Part shown: one piece after another, positions 54,757 to 63,504 of the stretch
How the letters are laid out: each line of letters starts with the position of its first letter
Numbering within the stretch: position 1 is the stretch's first letter
Assembly: GCF_000272045.2 (NCBI RefSeq)
Contig: NZ_AJYZ02000019.1
Coordinates: 1,933,353 to 1,997,352 of the forward strand
Source: Vibrio crassostreae 9ZC13
GTDB lineage: Bacteria; Pseudomonadota; Gammaproteobacteria; Enterobacterales; Vibrionaceae
Direction: 5' to 3'
Length of the DNA: 64,000 bases
The notes under the pieces: model-generated
What the model saw: only the letters and a program-made list of their open reading frames with translations
What the model was told of the DNA's origin: nothing
Database searches by the model: none
Made by a program: the position numbers and the translations under genes

Positions 54757-54809
54757 ATATTATCTATTTGCGCGATCGGGTCAATAGGTTTGTTTGAAGC
54801 GAAGTTACA

Positions 54810-54831
54810 TTGATGAGCGGTTAAGTCAGTG
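54810..54831. repeat. Intergenic repeat copy B
   Basis: TTGATGAGCGGTTAAGTCAGTG carries the shared core. It is followed by AATCAACGAGG, like the start of another unit. Confidence 0.6.
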
Positions 54832-54948
54832 AATCAACGAGGTTTCTGTACGTGAGACTCGACCGACAATCCCCTTCTAACCCCCTTGGTTTACATCTCA
54901 AACCTATTGTTGGTAATGGGAAAAGGGAGGAACTGATTACCGACCAAC

Positions 54949-54975
54949 AAAGGCCTCGCGAGTGCGAGGCCTTTT
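54949..54975. terminator. Terminator, GGCCTCGC type
   Basis: AAAGGCCTCGC pairs with GCGAGGCCTTT around GAGT, lying 66 bp beyond the stop of the dienelactone hydrolase gene on the minus strand. Confidence 0.88.
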
Positions 54976-55040
54976 GGGTTTTTTAGGGAATAGGGCAGTC
55001 ACTCGGAATCTAAAGAAAACGGGTTCAGTAAAGCTAACTA

Positions 55041-55949
55041 TTAAGAAAGCTTTTGGTTAAAGAACTCAAGTGTACGTTTCCAAGCTAACTCTGCTTCTTC
55101 TTCAGCATAGCGGCCAGTTGAATCGTTATGGAAGCCATGGTTCACGCCGTCATAGATGTAAGCTGTGTAGTCTGCTTCGTTCTCTTTGAGTTCGGCTTCA
55201 TAATCTGGCCAAGTCGCATTCACGCGTTTATCGATTCCCGCAAATTGGATGAGCAAGGGGCCTTTTACATTTTTTCTTAAATCTGGTGCGGCAGGAGTAC
55301 CATAAAATGGAACGCCTGCATCGAGTTGCTCTGGCATGACAGCGGCCAACATATTCACGATATAGCCACCGAAGCAGAAACCGACTGCGCCTAGCTTACC
55401 GTTACTTTTTTCATGGGACTTCAAGAAGTTTGCCGCTGCGATAAAGTCTTCTTCGATTTTCTCTTTTGATAGCGACTTCTGCATCGTTCGACCTTCATCA
55501 TCATTACCTGGATACCCGCCAAGCGAATAGAGTGCATCAGGTGCAAACGCAATAAACCCCGCCGCTGCGAGTCGTCTTGCCACATCCTTTATGTATGGAT
55601 TGAGGCCTCTATTTTCATGAATGACCAATACAACAGGCGCATTGCCCTCTAACTCTTTGGGTACAACCAAGTAACCATAGCCTTCGCCGTGTCCTTTAGG
55701 TGAAGGAAACTTCTCGTAGGTTGCTTTGATGGAAGGGTCATTGAAAGAGACTTGCTCTGCCTGCGCATAATTAGGAATCAGTGCAGAAGTTAGCGTCGTC
55801 ATGGTTAAGCCAAGTACAGCTAGCCCAGATAGACGAGCCATAAACTCTCTGCGATCAATCAGGCCGTGTGCATATTCGTCGTACCAATCAAATGCTTCTT
55901 GAGGGATAGATCGAGTCGGCGTTGATTGCGATTCGGTATTTGGATTCAT
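55041..55949 (-). CDS. Dienelactone hydrolase-family protein with Tat-like signal
   Basis: This 302-residue protein has an N-terminal twin-arginine-like motif (DRREFMARLSG, about residues 32-42) followed by a hydrophobic stretch and AQA cleavage, so export by Tat is likely. The hydrolase part has the dienelactone-hydrolase landmarks VIHENRGLNPYI, VGFCFGGY (nucleophile Cys), GIDKRV (Asp) and NHGFHND (His). ATG 55949 follows AAGGAAAAG; the frame is open to 56057, but without a ribosome-binding site. The substrate is unknown; such enzymes hydrolyse small esters or lactones. Confidence 0.82.
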   Translation of the reverse strand: MNPNTESQSTPTRSIPQEAFDWYDEYAHGLIDRREFMARLSGLAVLGLTMTTLTSALIPNYAQAEQVSFNDPSIKATYEKFPSPKGHGEGYGYLVVPKELEGNAPVVLVIHENRGLNPYIKDVARRLAAAGFIAFAPDALYSLGGYPGNDDEGRTMQKSLSKEKIEEDFIAAANFLKSHEKSNGKLGAVGFCFGGYIVNMLAAVMPEQLDAGVPFYGTPAAPDLRKNVKGPLLIQFAGIDKRVNATWPDYEAELKENEADYTAYIYDGVNHGFHNDSTGRYAEEEAELAWKRTLEFFNQKLS

Positions 55950-56131
55950 AACTTTTCCTTGTTGTGAGTTGTTTGACCAATCAACTATAGTGGAAATTTC
56001 ATTGTAATTGAACGATCGCTCAGTATCTTTTGAGCTATTTGTTATATCAAAGTACAAAAATTAGATGACAGTCCGATAAAACGATCACTTCGAATCGATT
56101 CCCATCGCTTTGGTTTGTTTTACTGAATCAA

Positions 56132-56166
56132 TCAACACGAGGTTGATGTAAGTGATTAAGTCAGTG
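56132..56166. repeat. Intergenic repeat copy C
   Basis: TCAACACGAGGTTGAT is followed by a variable stretch and TTAAGTCAGTG, 30 of 35 positions identical to copy A. TCAAC/GTTGA can form a short stem. Confidence 0.65.
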
Positions 56167-56291
56167 AAGTCGGGTGTGATGATTGTTTGTTTTTAGGGAG
56201 GCTCTAAATCGAAGTTGGGCACATCAGAGCTAGGCCTATTTACCGCAGATATGGACAAGTACGTTTCAATGCAAAACGATTGATTTTACTC

Positions 56292-56300
56292 TGGTATAAT
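56292..56300 (+). promoter_or_regulatory. Extended -10 promoter for the pilin-like gene
   Basis: TGGTATAAT gives the TGn extension and a perfect TATAAT, 60 bp before ATG 56360. No strong -35 is needed for this class. Confidence 0.5.
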
Positions 56301-56359
56301 CTTGTCCTTAGGGGCCGCCATAGCGTTATCAAAACCTTCTTGATGAGAGATAAGAATAG

Positions 56360-56986
56360 ATGTTGAAACTTTTGCGTCAGATAAAAAAATGGAAACTTGT
56401 AACGTTTGGCTTACTGATGCTCATTGCCGCTTTTTTTATCTACAACCAGTTCGGGAACCGTATGTCCCGTGTCGACGAGGCAAAATTTCTAATCGGCCAG
56501 CTGAATACTGTTTTGGATGCCGCTGAGCAATATTCTCGTGATAATGGCTCTCTGCCTCCTATTGCTTCCGATACCGATACGAACTTCGGCTACTTAAACA
56601 TCAATCACTTAATTGCAAATCCGGGCTTATCCACATGGAAAGGGCCGTACCTACCTTATGAAGATACATGGATAGGTGGCGATCAGTACATCGACCACCC
56701 AGATTACATAGCAACGCAATTACTGCTTAAGGAAAAGGATAGTCTTTGGATAAGAGGAAGCTCCGAGACAGGTTGCGAATCGTCATCATCCACTTGCTCT
56801 GTTGCAGCTTGTATCTGGTTGGTACCAACAAAAGTCGCACAAGAAATTAATAAGATTGTGGACGGCAGTTCGAGTATAGAAAGCTCAGATGCGACAGGAA
56901 AAATACGTTACGAAAAAGCTTTTGGTGGCGCTCTTATCTGTATGATTGGAGATGATTATCCAATGCCTTCAGCACAGACAAATTAA
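56360..56986 (+). CDS. Pilin-like single-pass membrane protein
   Basis: This 208-residue protein has one N-terminal membrane helix (about 13-31, LVTFGLLMLIAAFFIYNQF) and then a GspG-like periplasmic domain: VDEAKFLIGQLNTVLDAAEQYSRDNGSLPP and ANPGLSTWKGPYLPYEDTW. No prepilin cleavage motif (G-F-T-L-x-E) is present, so it is not a normal pseudopilin. Cysteine-rich loops follow (GCESSSSTCSVAAC). No secretion or pilus genes are nearby. It may be a membrane-anchored pilin-domain protein of unknown role. Confidence 0.65.
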   Translation: MLKLLRQIKKWKLVTFGLLMLIAAFFIYNQFGNRMSRVDEAKFLIGQLNTVLDAAEQYSRDNGSLPPIASDTDTNFGYLNINHLIANPGLSTWKGPYLPYEDTWIGGDQYIDHPDYIATQLLLKEKDSLWIRGSSETGCESSSSTCSVAACIWLVPTKVAQEINKIVDGSSSIESSDATGKIRYEKAFGGALICMIGDDYPMPSAQTN

Positions 56987-56997
56987 GTCGTTTCTAA

Positions 56998-57459
56998 TTA
57001 CCTCACTGGCAACTTGGTCTTAGTTTTTACCTGACCGAAGGCGAAGCTGGATTCAATAGAAGCAATATTAGGCAGGCGAGTTAGTTGTTTACGGATGAAC
57101 TGCTCGTAGCTTTTTAGCGATTCACTGACTACATGCAATAGGTAGTCGTGATTGCCCGTCATCAGAAAACACTCTAACACCTCGTCAATCACTTCAATGT
57201 GCTGCTCAAAGTCTCGCATGTTCTCTTCTGTCGGCTTTTCAAGTTTCACCAACACAAACACATTGACTGGCAGGCCACACGCTTCTTGGTCGACACTGGC
57301 GTGGTAACCACGAATTATCCCTTGTTTCTCTAATGCTCGAACTCGGCGTAAGCAAGGAGAGGGCGACAGTGCTACTCGATCGGCCAACTCTTGATTAGAC
57401 AGCCGAGCGTTGTTTTGCAGTTCAGCCAGTATTTTCTTGTCGATCTCGTCCATTGGCAT
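56998..57459 (-). CDS. Lrp/AsnC family transcriptional regulator
   Basis: This 153-residue protein has an AsnC-type HTH (about residues 7-55, SNQELADRVALSPSPCLRRVRALEKQGII as landmark SPSPCLRRVRALE) and a RAM effector domain (about 65-145). It resembles Lrp-group regulators that sense amino acids. It is divergent from the PLP-dependent enzyme gene at 57596, with 136 bp between, so it may control that gene. The ATG 57459 is supported by the family length. The 12-bp gap to the preceding pilin-like gene is convergent. Confidence 0.86.
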   Translation of the reverse strand: MPMDEIDKKILAELQNNARLSNQELADRVALSPSPCLRRVRALEKQGIIRGYHASVDQEACGLPVNVFVLVKLEKPTEENMRDFEQHIEVIDEVLECFLMTGNHDYLLHVVSESLKSYEQFIRKQLTRLPNIASIESSFAFGQVKTKTKLPVR

Positions 57460-57595
57460 AATCCATCAATATTGAATTTAGTTTGGCAATATTATTGCTC
57501 AAAGTGTATGTCTTACTTCGCAAATAGCAATTTTTAACATCTGCCCAAAACTAAAATTAAAGAAGGAACAACAAGCATGGAATGACTTAGGAATT

Positions 57596-59407
57596 ATGAA
57601 TACTTCAACTCAACTTAGCCCGCTGCGTAAAACCACCAAACACGAACAAGCAGAAGCTCTTGCCGTTGAGCAAGCAAAGCATTTTGGTATCGACCCAAAT
57701 AGCGATTACGGCATCACGCTGATTGAACTGGCGACGACACTGTACCAAGCCAATACCAAGACACACGATCTTTGGGCATTGACGGTTGATGGACTTTCAG
57801 AGCTCGATAAAAGTGACCGAATCGCTTGGTTTAACGCCAAACGTTTTTTGTCATTCCAGATCGCTAAGATCCTCGATAATCTGCAAAACCCAATGCGCGC
57901 CACTTACCAGTCTATTGCCACCAATAATGGTAATTTTGCGTCTAAAGGTGCGTATCCAATTTTCGATAATGTCGCTGCTATATTTTCTGCAAGCCCTGTG
58001 ATTACACGTACCGCGACCTATTTGTTTGCGTGTACAGAATGGATTGAAGATGCGTTTAACGGTAAAGAGCCGTTGCACGATATATATTCTCGACTGCTTA
58101 ACCCTACATCGATTTCACTGGCTAACCATATGGTTGATATCGAGGCAGGCTCTAGAGCCAACGAATACCTCGCATGGAACTTTAACTCGGGTATGGCGGC
58201 TATTGATGGGTTGTTGAGCCACTTGCTCGGGCATGAAGACATTGTTTTGGCTTCACGCAATATCTACGGTGGTTCTTACCAGCTGTTGGAAGATTGGTTT
58301 GGAAAACCTTCTAATCTGAATGTCGCGGTAGAGTGGGTGGATGGTTACTCCGGTGATGAGTTTGCGACGCGCCTTGATGAGGTTGCTGATAAATACGCAG
58401 ATCGCATCGCTGCAGGTAAGAAAATCTACGTTTACCTAGAGTCACCGTGTAACCCGCATGGATACGTGTTGGATGTTGCTAGCATCAGTAAAGCTGGTCA
58501 CTCTCGTGGTTGGGATGTGATTGTTGACTCAACAGTGGGTACACCATTGTTGCACCCAGTACTAAAACGTGACGATGTGATGGAAAGACCAGATTATGTG
58601 ATTCACTCCTACACCAAAGAACTGGCGGGTTCTGGCACCACAACTGCTGGGGCTGTGATTGGTCGCAATGAGACTATGTTTGTGCCAAAAGGAGAGGAGG
58701 TCACTTTCACCAAGCCCAACGGTGATGAGGCCAAAATCCTATGGAACGAAACGCTGTTTTGGAATGTGTACTACATTAAGGGTGCATTCCTAGATGCAGA
58801 TAAAGCGTTTGAAGTGCTCAATGGTATGAAAACGTATGAGATGCGAGTGGTGCAGAAAACGATTAACACCCTGACTCTGGCAAAGATCTTTGATGCTCAC
58901 CCAGACATCAATGTGTCGTGTCCTGCTTTGCCAGATAGTGATAACTATGAACACTGCCAGAACAACATGTACTTGGGGCTACCAGCGGCGCTTTTCACTA
59001 TCGATATGGAAGGCAATGGCGACCGTGCTCCAATCAATCGAGATGGCTTCAAACAGTTCTTCGACATGCTTGAGCCCGCTATCGGCATGCAAGTAAGTTT
59101 AGGGCAAACCAATACAGTGGCGCTGTGTCCAGCACTGACTACGCACTCAGAACTCAGTGATGAAGCGCTCAATGAAGCCGGTATCAAACCGACGACAATG
59201 CGTATCTCTATTGGCTTGGAAGATCCTCGAATGTTCATTGCTCATATTGTCGAGGCGGCTAAATTGTCGATTGACCGCAACCACGTAGATTTCTCATCCA
59301 GCTTCCCGAGTGGTGACAATATCGATGAAATCTATATGCAAACTTATATGGATGTACACCAGAAGTTTGTGAAAAGCTTGCCGAAGTTCAGTCAGCTGAG
59401 TCAGTAA
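57596..59407 (+). CDS. PLP-dependent trans-sulfuration-family enzyme, long form
   Basis: This 603-residue protein is longer than the roughly 400-residue cystathionine-type enzymes. The first 190 or so residues form an extra N-terminal region. The PLP lysine is in HSYTKELAGSGTTTAG, with ESPCNPHG upstream and a C-terminal domain containing TTMRISIGLEDP. It acts on sulfur- or methionine-related amino acids, the exact reaction being unknown. The ribosome-binding site AGGA precedes ATG 57596. A two-codon ORF (ATG GAA TGA at 57577) with a stronger ribosome-binding site lies just upstream. Confidence 0.8.
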   Translation: MNTSTQLSPLRKTTKHEQAEALAVEQAKHFGIDPNSDYGITLIELATTLYQANTKTHDLWALTVDGLSELDKSDRIAWFNAKRFLSFQIAKILDNLQNPMRATYQSIATNNGNFASKGAYPIFDNVAAIFSASPVITRTATYLFACTEWIEDAFNGKEPLHDIYSRLLNPTSISLANHMVDIEAGSRANEYLAWNFNSGMAAIDGLLSHLLGHEDIVLASRNIYGGSYQLLEDWFGKPSNLNVAVEWVDGYSGDEFATRLDEVADKYADRIAAGKKIYVYLESPCNPHGYVLDVASISKAGHSRGWDVIVDSTVGTPLLHPVLKRDDVMERPDYVIHSYTKELAGSGTTTAGAVIGRNETMFVPKGEEVTFTKPNGDEAKILWNETLFWNVYYIKGAFLDADKAFEVLNGMKTYEMRVVQKTINTLTLAKIFDAHPDINVSCPALPDSDNYEHCQNNMYLGLPAALFTIDMEGNGDRAPINRDGFKQFFDMLEPAIGMQVSLGQTNTVALCPALTTHSELSDEALNEAGIKPTTMRISIGLEDPRMFIAHIVEAAKLSIDRNHVDFSSSFPSGDNIDEIYMQTYMDVHQKFVKSLPKFSQLSQ

Positions 59408-59480
59408 CTTAGGTCAGTAAGGAAAGCTAACAAGAGAAGTCAGCGAAGTAGGTTAGCTGTAAACGTTAAATGAAAAACGT

Positions 59481-59507
59481 AAGGCCTCGCATGTACGAGG
59501 CCTTTTG
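59481..59507 (+). terminator. Terminator, GGCCTCG type
   Basis: AAGGCCTCG pairs with CGAGGCCTT around CATGTA, followed by TTGGTTTT, after the PLP enzyme gene. Confidence 0.85.
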
Positions 59508-59669
59508 GTTTTCGAGTAATAACATAAACCAATCTAGAATAAATCTTAGAAAAATGCATCGATGAATCACCTAATAGCCTTTAACTCGTAGAATATGGGT
59601 AATTCATTTCTTATAACATAAGGCAAATATGAGTGGAAAAAGTAGTTTTTTGGACAACACTGATGTTGA

Positions 59670-60330
59670 GCACTTTTTCCACTCAATGAAGCTGCAATTA
59701 ACGTTGGCTAGGGTCCTTTAATTAAAGACGCTATCGCCCCAAAACTCGGCGCACTAGCCACGATTTTTCTCTTCACTCCTCGTTTTTTAAGTATTGTGTC
59801 TATCTCGGTTTGGTAAGAATGCTCAAAAGACATGATGGCGTGAGGTTTGGAGCAATATTGCTCTATCGTTGTTGGCGGTGTTTGCTTTTGAGGATTGTAA
59901 AAACCGACCTCTTGGTCAGAAAACAACTTAGTTTGAATTAAATCCGACTCGTTACTCGTTAGTTCAGGTGACAAAACAAAATCTACATCGCCAGACCGAA
60001 ATAATGAAGCCCACTGAAGTTGAGTTCTGGCTGGAGCTATGTGCAGCGAACTCATCGGCGCTGCTTTTTGGAAATCATGAAACATAGGTTTTATAACGGT
60101 TTCTATTTCATAGTCGTTAGCCGCGATGGAAAAAACTTTATCATCTATTAGTGGGTTGTGTTGTTGTGAGCTTGCGAAGGCTTGCATCGCTATTACGATT
60201 TCTCTGGCTTTTTCAATAAGTTCTCCCGCCTTTGGCGTAGGCGCGATGCCTCTTCCTGAAGTGACAAACAATTCATCTTTTATGGATCAGGTCGCTGCTT
60301 TAAGTATTGCGCTGATTATACATCACCTTT
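59670..60330 (-). pseudogene. Decayed LysR-family regulator
   Basis: The readable core (60271-59708) begins DELFVTSGRGIAPTPKAGELIE, normally preceded by the HTH. An in-frame TGA interrupts the upstream SAILKAAT-SIKDELF region, and TAG after SLIKGP truncates the C-terminus while PTLIAA continues the frame. Both ends are therefore broken and the gene is probably dead. It lies between the PLP gene and the HD-GYP gene. No intact regulator gene is adjacent. Confidence 0.75.
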
Positions 60331-60375
60331 GAATTGGGTAGCTAAATTTACTATGCCACTAGACACCTTTTCGGT

Positions 60376-63300
60376 TTAGTCAGATCGATATTTTTGAATG
60401 TCGACCTCGTCAACATGTGCTTCCGGCATAAATTTCTTCGCGTAGTCGAGGTACACTCCGCTCTCCAAGAACAGTAAGAATAAGTCCATATCCAAATGCT
60501 CATCCACTGCCATTTGATACATTATATCGATAGCGATACTCACAGGCTTCGCTTTCTTGTATGGCCGGTCTCCTGCGGTTAACGCTTCAAATATGTCTGC
60601 AATCACCAATATACGTTCTGGTATCGATAAATCCTCGGCATTCAATTTCCGTGGATAACCGTTACCTTTGAGTGTTTCATGGTGCGTGGAAGCATAGCGC
60701 GGTACATTGCTCAGTTCAGGTGGAAATGGCAAAGCTTCAAGCATTCTTATCCCACTAATCATATGCTCATTGATTTTGAAACGATCCTCAGGTGTCAAAG
60801 TCCCACGTGAAATCGTTAGATTGTATACCTCACCCATGTTGTATTGATGCTCAGGAACTTGCATTTGGATGCCATGCTCAGGTTCGAATTCGACGGGTCG
60901 CACACGTCTAATGATGTGCTCAGGTTTATCTTCTAGCAGTTTTTCCATGACTGGTAGAGACGAATCCTGTTCGGGTTTGTTCATTTCTTCAAATGGCGAC
61001 AAACCCAAGCGATCGTCAAAGTAACGTAACCATGTTTTCTCAGCAATTTGCTTAATTCGGGCAACTTTATCTTCACTCATGAATTCACCACCGATGTTAG
61101 CCTTGGCAAGGAACTCAAAGTCATCGTTCAACTGGCGTACTTTTTCTTTAAACTCGGCATTTGCTTTATCCTTACTTACCTCACTGTGCAATAACACGTT
61201 TAAGTAATCGATTTCTGCATCTCTCCGTAGGACTTCAAACCGAGTTCGAATTTCATTGATTCGGTTGTAGTTCGCTTCAAGTTTAGTGCCCTTATCAACA
61301 ATATGTTCTGGCGTCGTAATTTTTCCGCAGTCATGCAACCAGGCAGCAATACGAAACTCTCTTCGTTCGGCATCATTTTGGAAAGCAAAGTCTTTGAACT
61401 TACCGCTTTGGCATTTCTCAGCTGCACTTGCCAGCATCATGCCAATTTCTGGAACGCGATTACAGTGTCCTGCTGTGTACGGTGACTTATCATCGATCGC
61501 TTGAGCAATAAGGCGAATAAACGCTTCGATGAATTCTTCTTGTTGTTTTTCGTGCAATTGAATCTCAGCCATCATTTCCATCATGGCTTCGGAAAGTTCA
61601 TCAATTTCTTTGACTCTGGTTGTCATTGGCCAAACTTGATCAAAGTTGCGTGCACGAATCTTCTTAGTTCTTGCTTTAAGTGCATAGATTGATCGAGTCA
61701 TCGGTTTACCCAGTCGCCACGCGAGAGGAAAAAGACCTAACATCAACAATGTACTAATGAATAAAGAGTTGAACAAACGTTTGTTGACGGCACTGGTTAT
61801 GATTTTTTCTGGGATAATGACGGAAAAGTAATCGTCACTACCGACTGAGCTCGATATAGGTGTTATGTAAGCAAAATAGTTTTTCCCTTCAATACTTTGT
61901 CTCACAATAGTATTGTAGTTGGACGTATCTTTCACCAGCTGAAGCACTTCTGGGTAGGGTAGGAATGTGCCACGCCAGTGATTAGATTCTAGCCATTTTT
62001 GTTCTAAAGCATCTCGTTGAACAGGCGTAATAGACTCTATGGCAAGATTGAGTACATCTAATAATCCAGCATATTTTTGGTTTATGTACATGTGATAAGA
62101 AGCCGGGGGAGCATCCAACTTTCTTACCGTTATTGCTGATGTGTTGTCTAAACTATTAAGCTCATCTAGCGTTAGGAATGAATCGACCAAGTATGGCACT
62201 TCGCCTTTCTCTAACGCATCTTTTGCGTCGCTTAAGCTTTTGAATTCAACAATGTTCAATCCTGAATAATTAGCTTGCAACCACTCTTTCATACCAAACC
62301 CGAAAACTACTCCCACTTTGGCTGTAACGTTTTCCAGTGAAACAGGCATGGAACGCTGTTTTTTACCTGCAATCGCTAATTTCGTTGAGTACATTGGTGC
62401 ACTTCGCTCGCCATATAGCGGCACTTCACCAGACACCGAGTGCAAAACATCGATAGTGCCTCTTAAGTATCTTTCGGACAGCGAGTTCGATTCAAAACCA
62501 TTAATAAAATCGAATTTTAAACCAGTTTTTTGCGACAAAATTTCAATTAAATCAATAGCAAAACCTTGCGGTTCACCAGCTTGAGAAAAATCGTAAGGTC
62601 CCCAGTCATTTTGGTTAGAAACCAATAAGGCTGGAGTGTTCATTACTAGCGCACGTTGTGGTTCGGTAAGAGTTAACGGTGCAGATTCAGGAATTTCAAT
62701 ATCGCGCTCTAGGTAAATATTTGACGCAACCACTTCACCTTTATGATTGAAAATAAACGATTCAACACCACTCTCTAAACTCATTCCTAATGCGGTTGCT
62801 GCGATTTTCTCATTGAGTGTCGAAAGCTTAACATCAATTCCGATAACATCCTCGCCGCTACGAATCGAATAACTTTGGCCTGTCACCTTCATATTCTTGA
62901 ACAGGTAAGGTTCCGTTTTATTAACTTGGGTTTCAACTGCTTCGACAAACCATGGTCTTCGAGTAGGGTAAAAGGACGTTTTGCTTACTACCGTTCGATT
63001 AACCTTAAAGTCGCTATCAACATAGGAAACGAGCATCTGTCGATCAGTGCCGGTGCCTTTCGCTTTTGCGATAGCCCAACGGTCATTGCTATCCGCACTC
63101 ATTTTGTTTCGGATGGTGACTGAATTTTTGAGGTTAATGATCTGAAAGAAGTCTTCGTTCTCACTGCCCACATACAAGCTTTGGATAAAAGGATTTTCGC
63201 TCAGAATTTGCGCAAACAACTGTAGAATTTCTTTCTCTGAAAAGTCATTATCAGACATAGAAAGGAAGCTCTTTAGCATTTTTGTACTACTGATCGCATT

Positions 63301-63504
63301 GCTGTCGACTTGGTGAATATATTCACTCACATCTGCAGTTGCTACGCTCAACCTTGAGATGACGTGCTCCTGAGACATTTTCTGCCCAAAATAATGCATC
63401 ATAACCATGGCAAAAATCGCTGTAAGCGCAGTTACTAACATGAACATGCTGCTCACTATAAACTTGATTGAATATGTGCTTTTTAGCGAAGCGCTACGTT
63501 TCAT
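60376..63504 (-). CDS. HD-GYP sensor with PBP domain inserted in a Cache domain
   Basis: This 1042-residue protein has a first membrane helix (about 15-37) and a periplasmic Cache-like start (about 40-265). A bacterial-type periplasmic binding protein domain follows (about 280-510; GEPQGFAIDLIEILSQKTG, GTIDVLHSV). The C-terminal Cache strands come next (about 520-570; GKNYFAYITPISSS, YFSVIIPEK). A second helix (about 577-597), a HAMP segment and a HD-GYP domain finish it. The HD is in WLHDCGKI (about 724) and the GYP motif in HHETLKGNGYP (about 941-951), with about 150 extra residues between them. It should degrade c-di-GMP in response to a bound solute. Confidence 0.87.
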   Translation of the reverse strand: MKRSASLKSTYSIKFIVSSMFMLVTALTAIFAMVMMHYFGQKMSQEHVISRLSVATADVSEYIHQVDSNAISSTKMLKSFLSMSDNDFSEKEILQLFAQILSENPFIQSLYVGSENEDFFQIINLKNSVTIRNKMSADSNDRWAIAKAKGTGTDRQMLVSYVDSDFKVNRTVVSKTSFYPTRRPWFVEAVETQVNKTEPYLFKNMKVTGQSYSIRSGEDVIGIDVKLSTLNEKIAATALGMSLESGVESFIFNHKGEVVASNIYLERDIEIPESAPLTLTEPQRALVMNTPALLVSNQNDWGPYDFSQAGEPQGFAIDLIEILSQKTGLKFDFINGFESNSLSERYLRGTIDVLHSVSGEVPLYGERSAPMYSTKLAIAGKKQRSMPVSLENVTAKVGVVFGFGMKEWLQANYSGLNIVEFKSLSDAKDALEKGEVPYLVDSFLTLDELNSLDNTSAITVRKLDAPPASYHMYINQKYAGLLDVLNLAIESITPVQRDALEQKWLESNHWRGTFLPYPEVLQLVKDTSNYNTIVRQSIEGKNYFAYITPISSSVGSDDYFSVIIPEKIITSAVNKRLFNSLFISTLLMLGLFPLAWRLGKPMTRSIYALKARTKKIRARNFDQVWPMTTRVKEIDELSEAMMEMMAEIQLHEKQQEEFIEAFIRLIAQAIDDKSPYTAGHCNRVPEIGMMLASAAEKCQSGKFKDFAFQNDAERREFRIAAWLHDCGKITTPEHIVDKGTKLEANYNRINEIRTRFEVLRRDAEIDYLNVLLHSEVSKDKANAEFKEKVRQLNDDFEFLAKANIGGEFMSEDKVARIKQIAEKTWLRYFDDRLGLSPFEEMNKPEQDSSLPVMEKLLEDKPEHIIRRVRPVEFEPEHGIQMQVPEHQYNMGEVYNLTISRGTLTPEDRFKINEHMISGIRMLEALPFPPELSNVPRYASTHHETLKGNGYPRKLNAEDLSIPERILVIADIFEALTAGDRPYKKAKPVSIAIDIMYQMAVDEHLDMDLFLLFLESGVYLDYAKKFMPEAHVDEVDIQKYRSD

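Larger units (their letters stand above)
54710..55040. other. Region between metQ and the dienelactone hydrolase gene
   Basis: About 330 bp. It holds the MetJ boxes (54733-54756), repeat copy B (54810-54831) and the GGCCTCGC terminator (54949-54975). No gene is seen. Confidence 0.6.
55950..56359. other. Divergent region upstream of the pilin-like gene
   Basis: About 410 bp. It contains repeat copy C (56132-56166) and an extended -10 promoter (56292-56300). No gene is seen. Confidence 0.5.
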
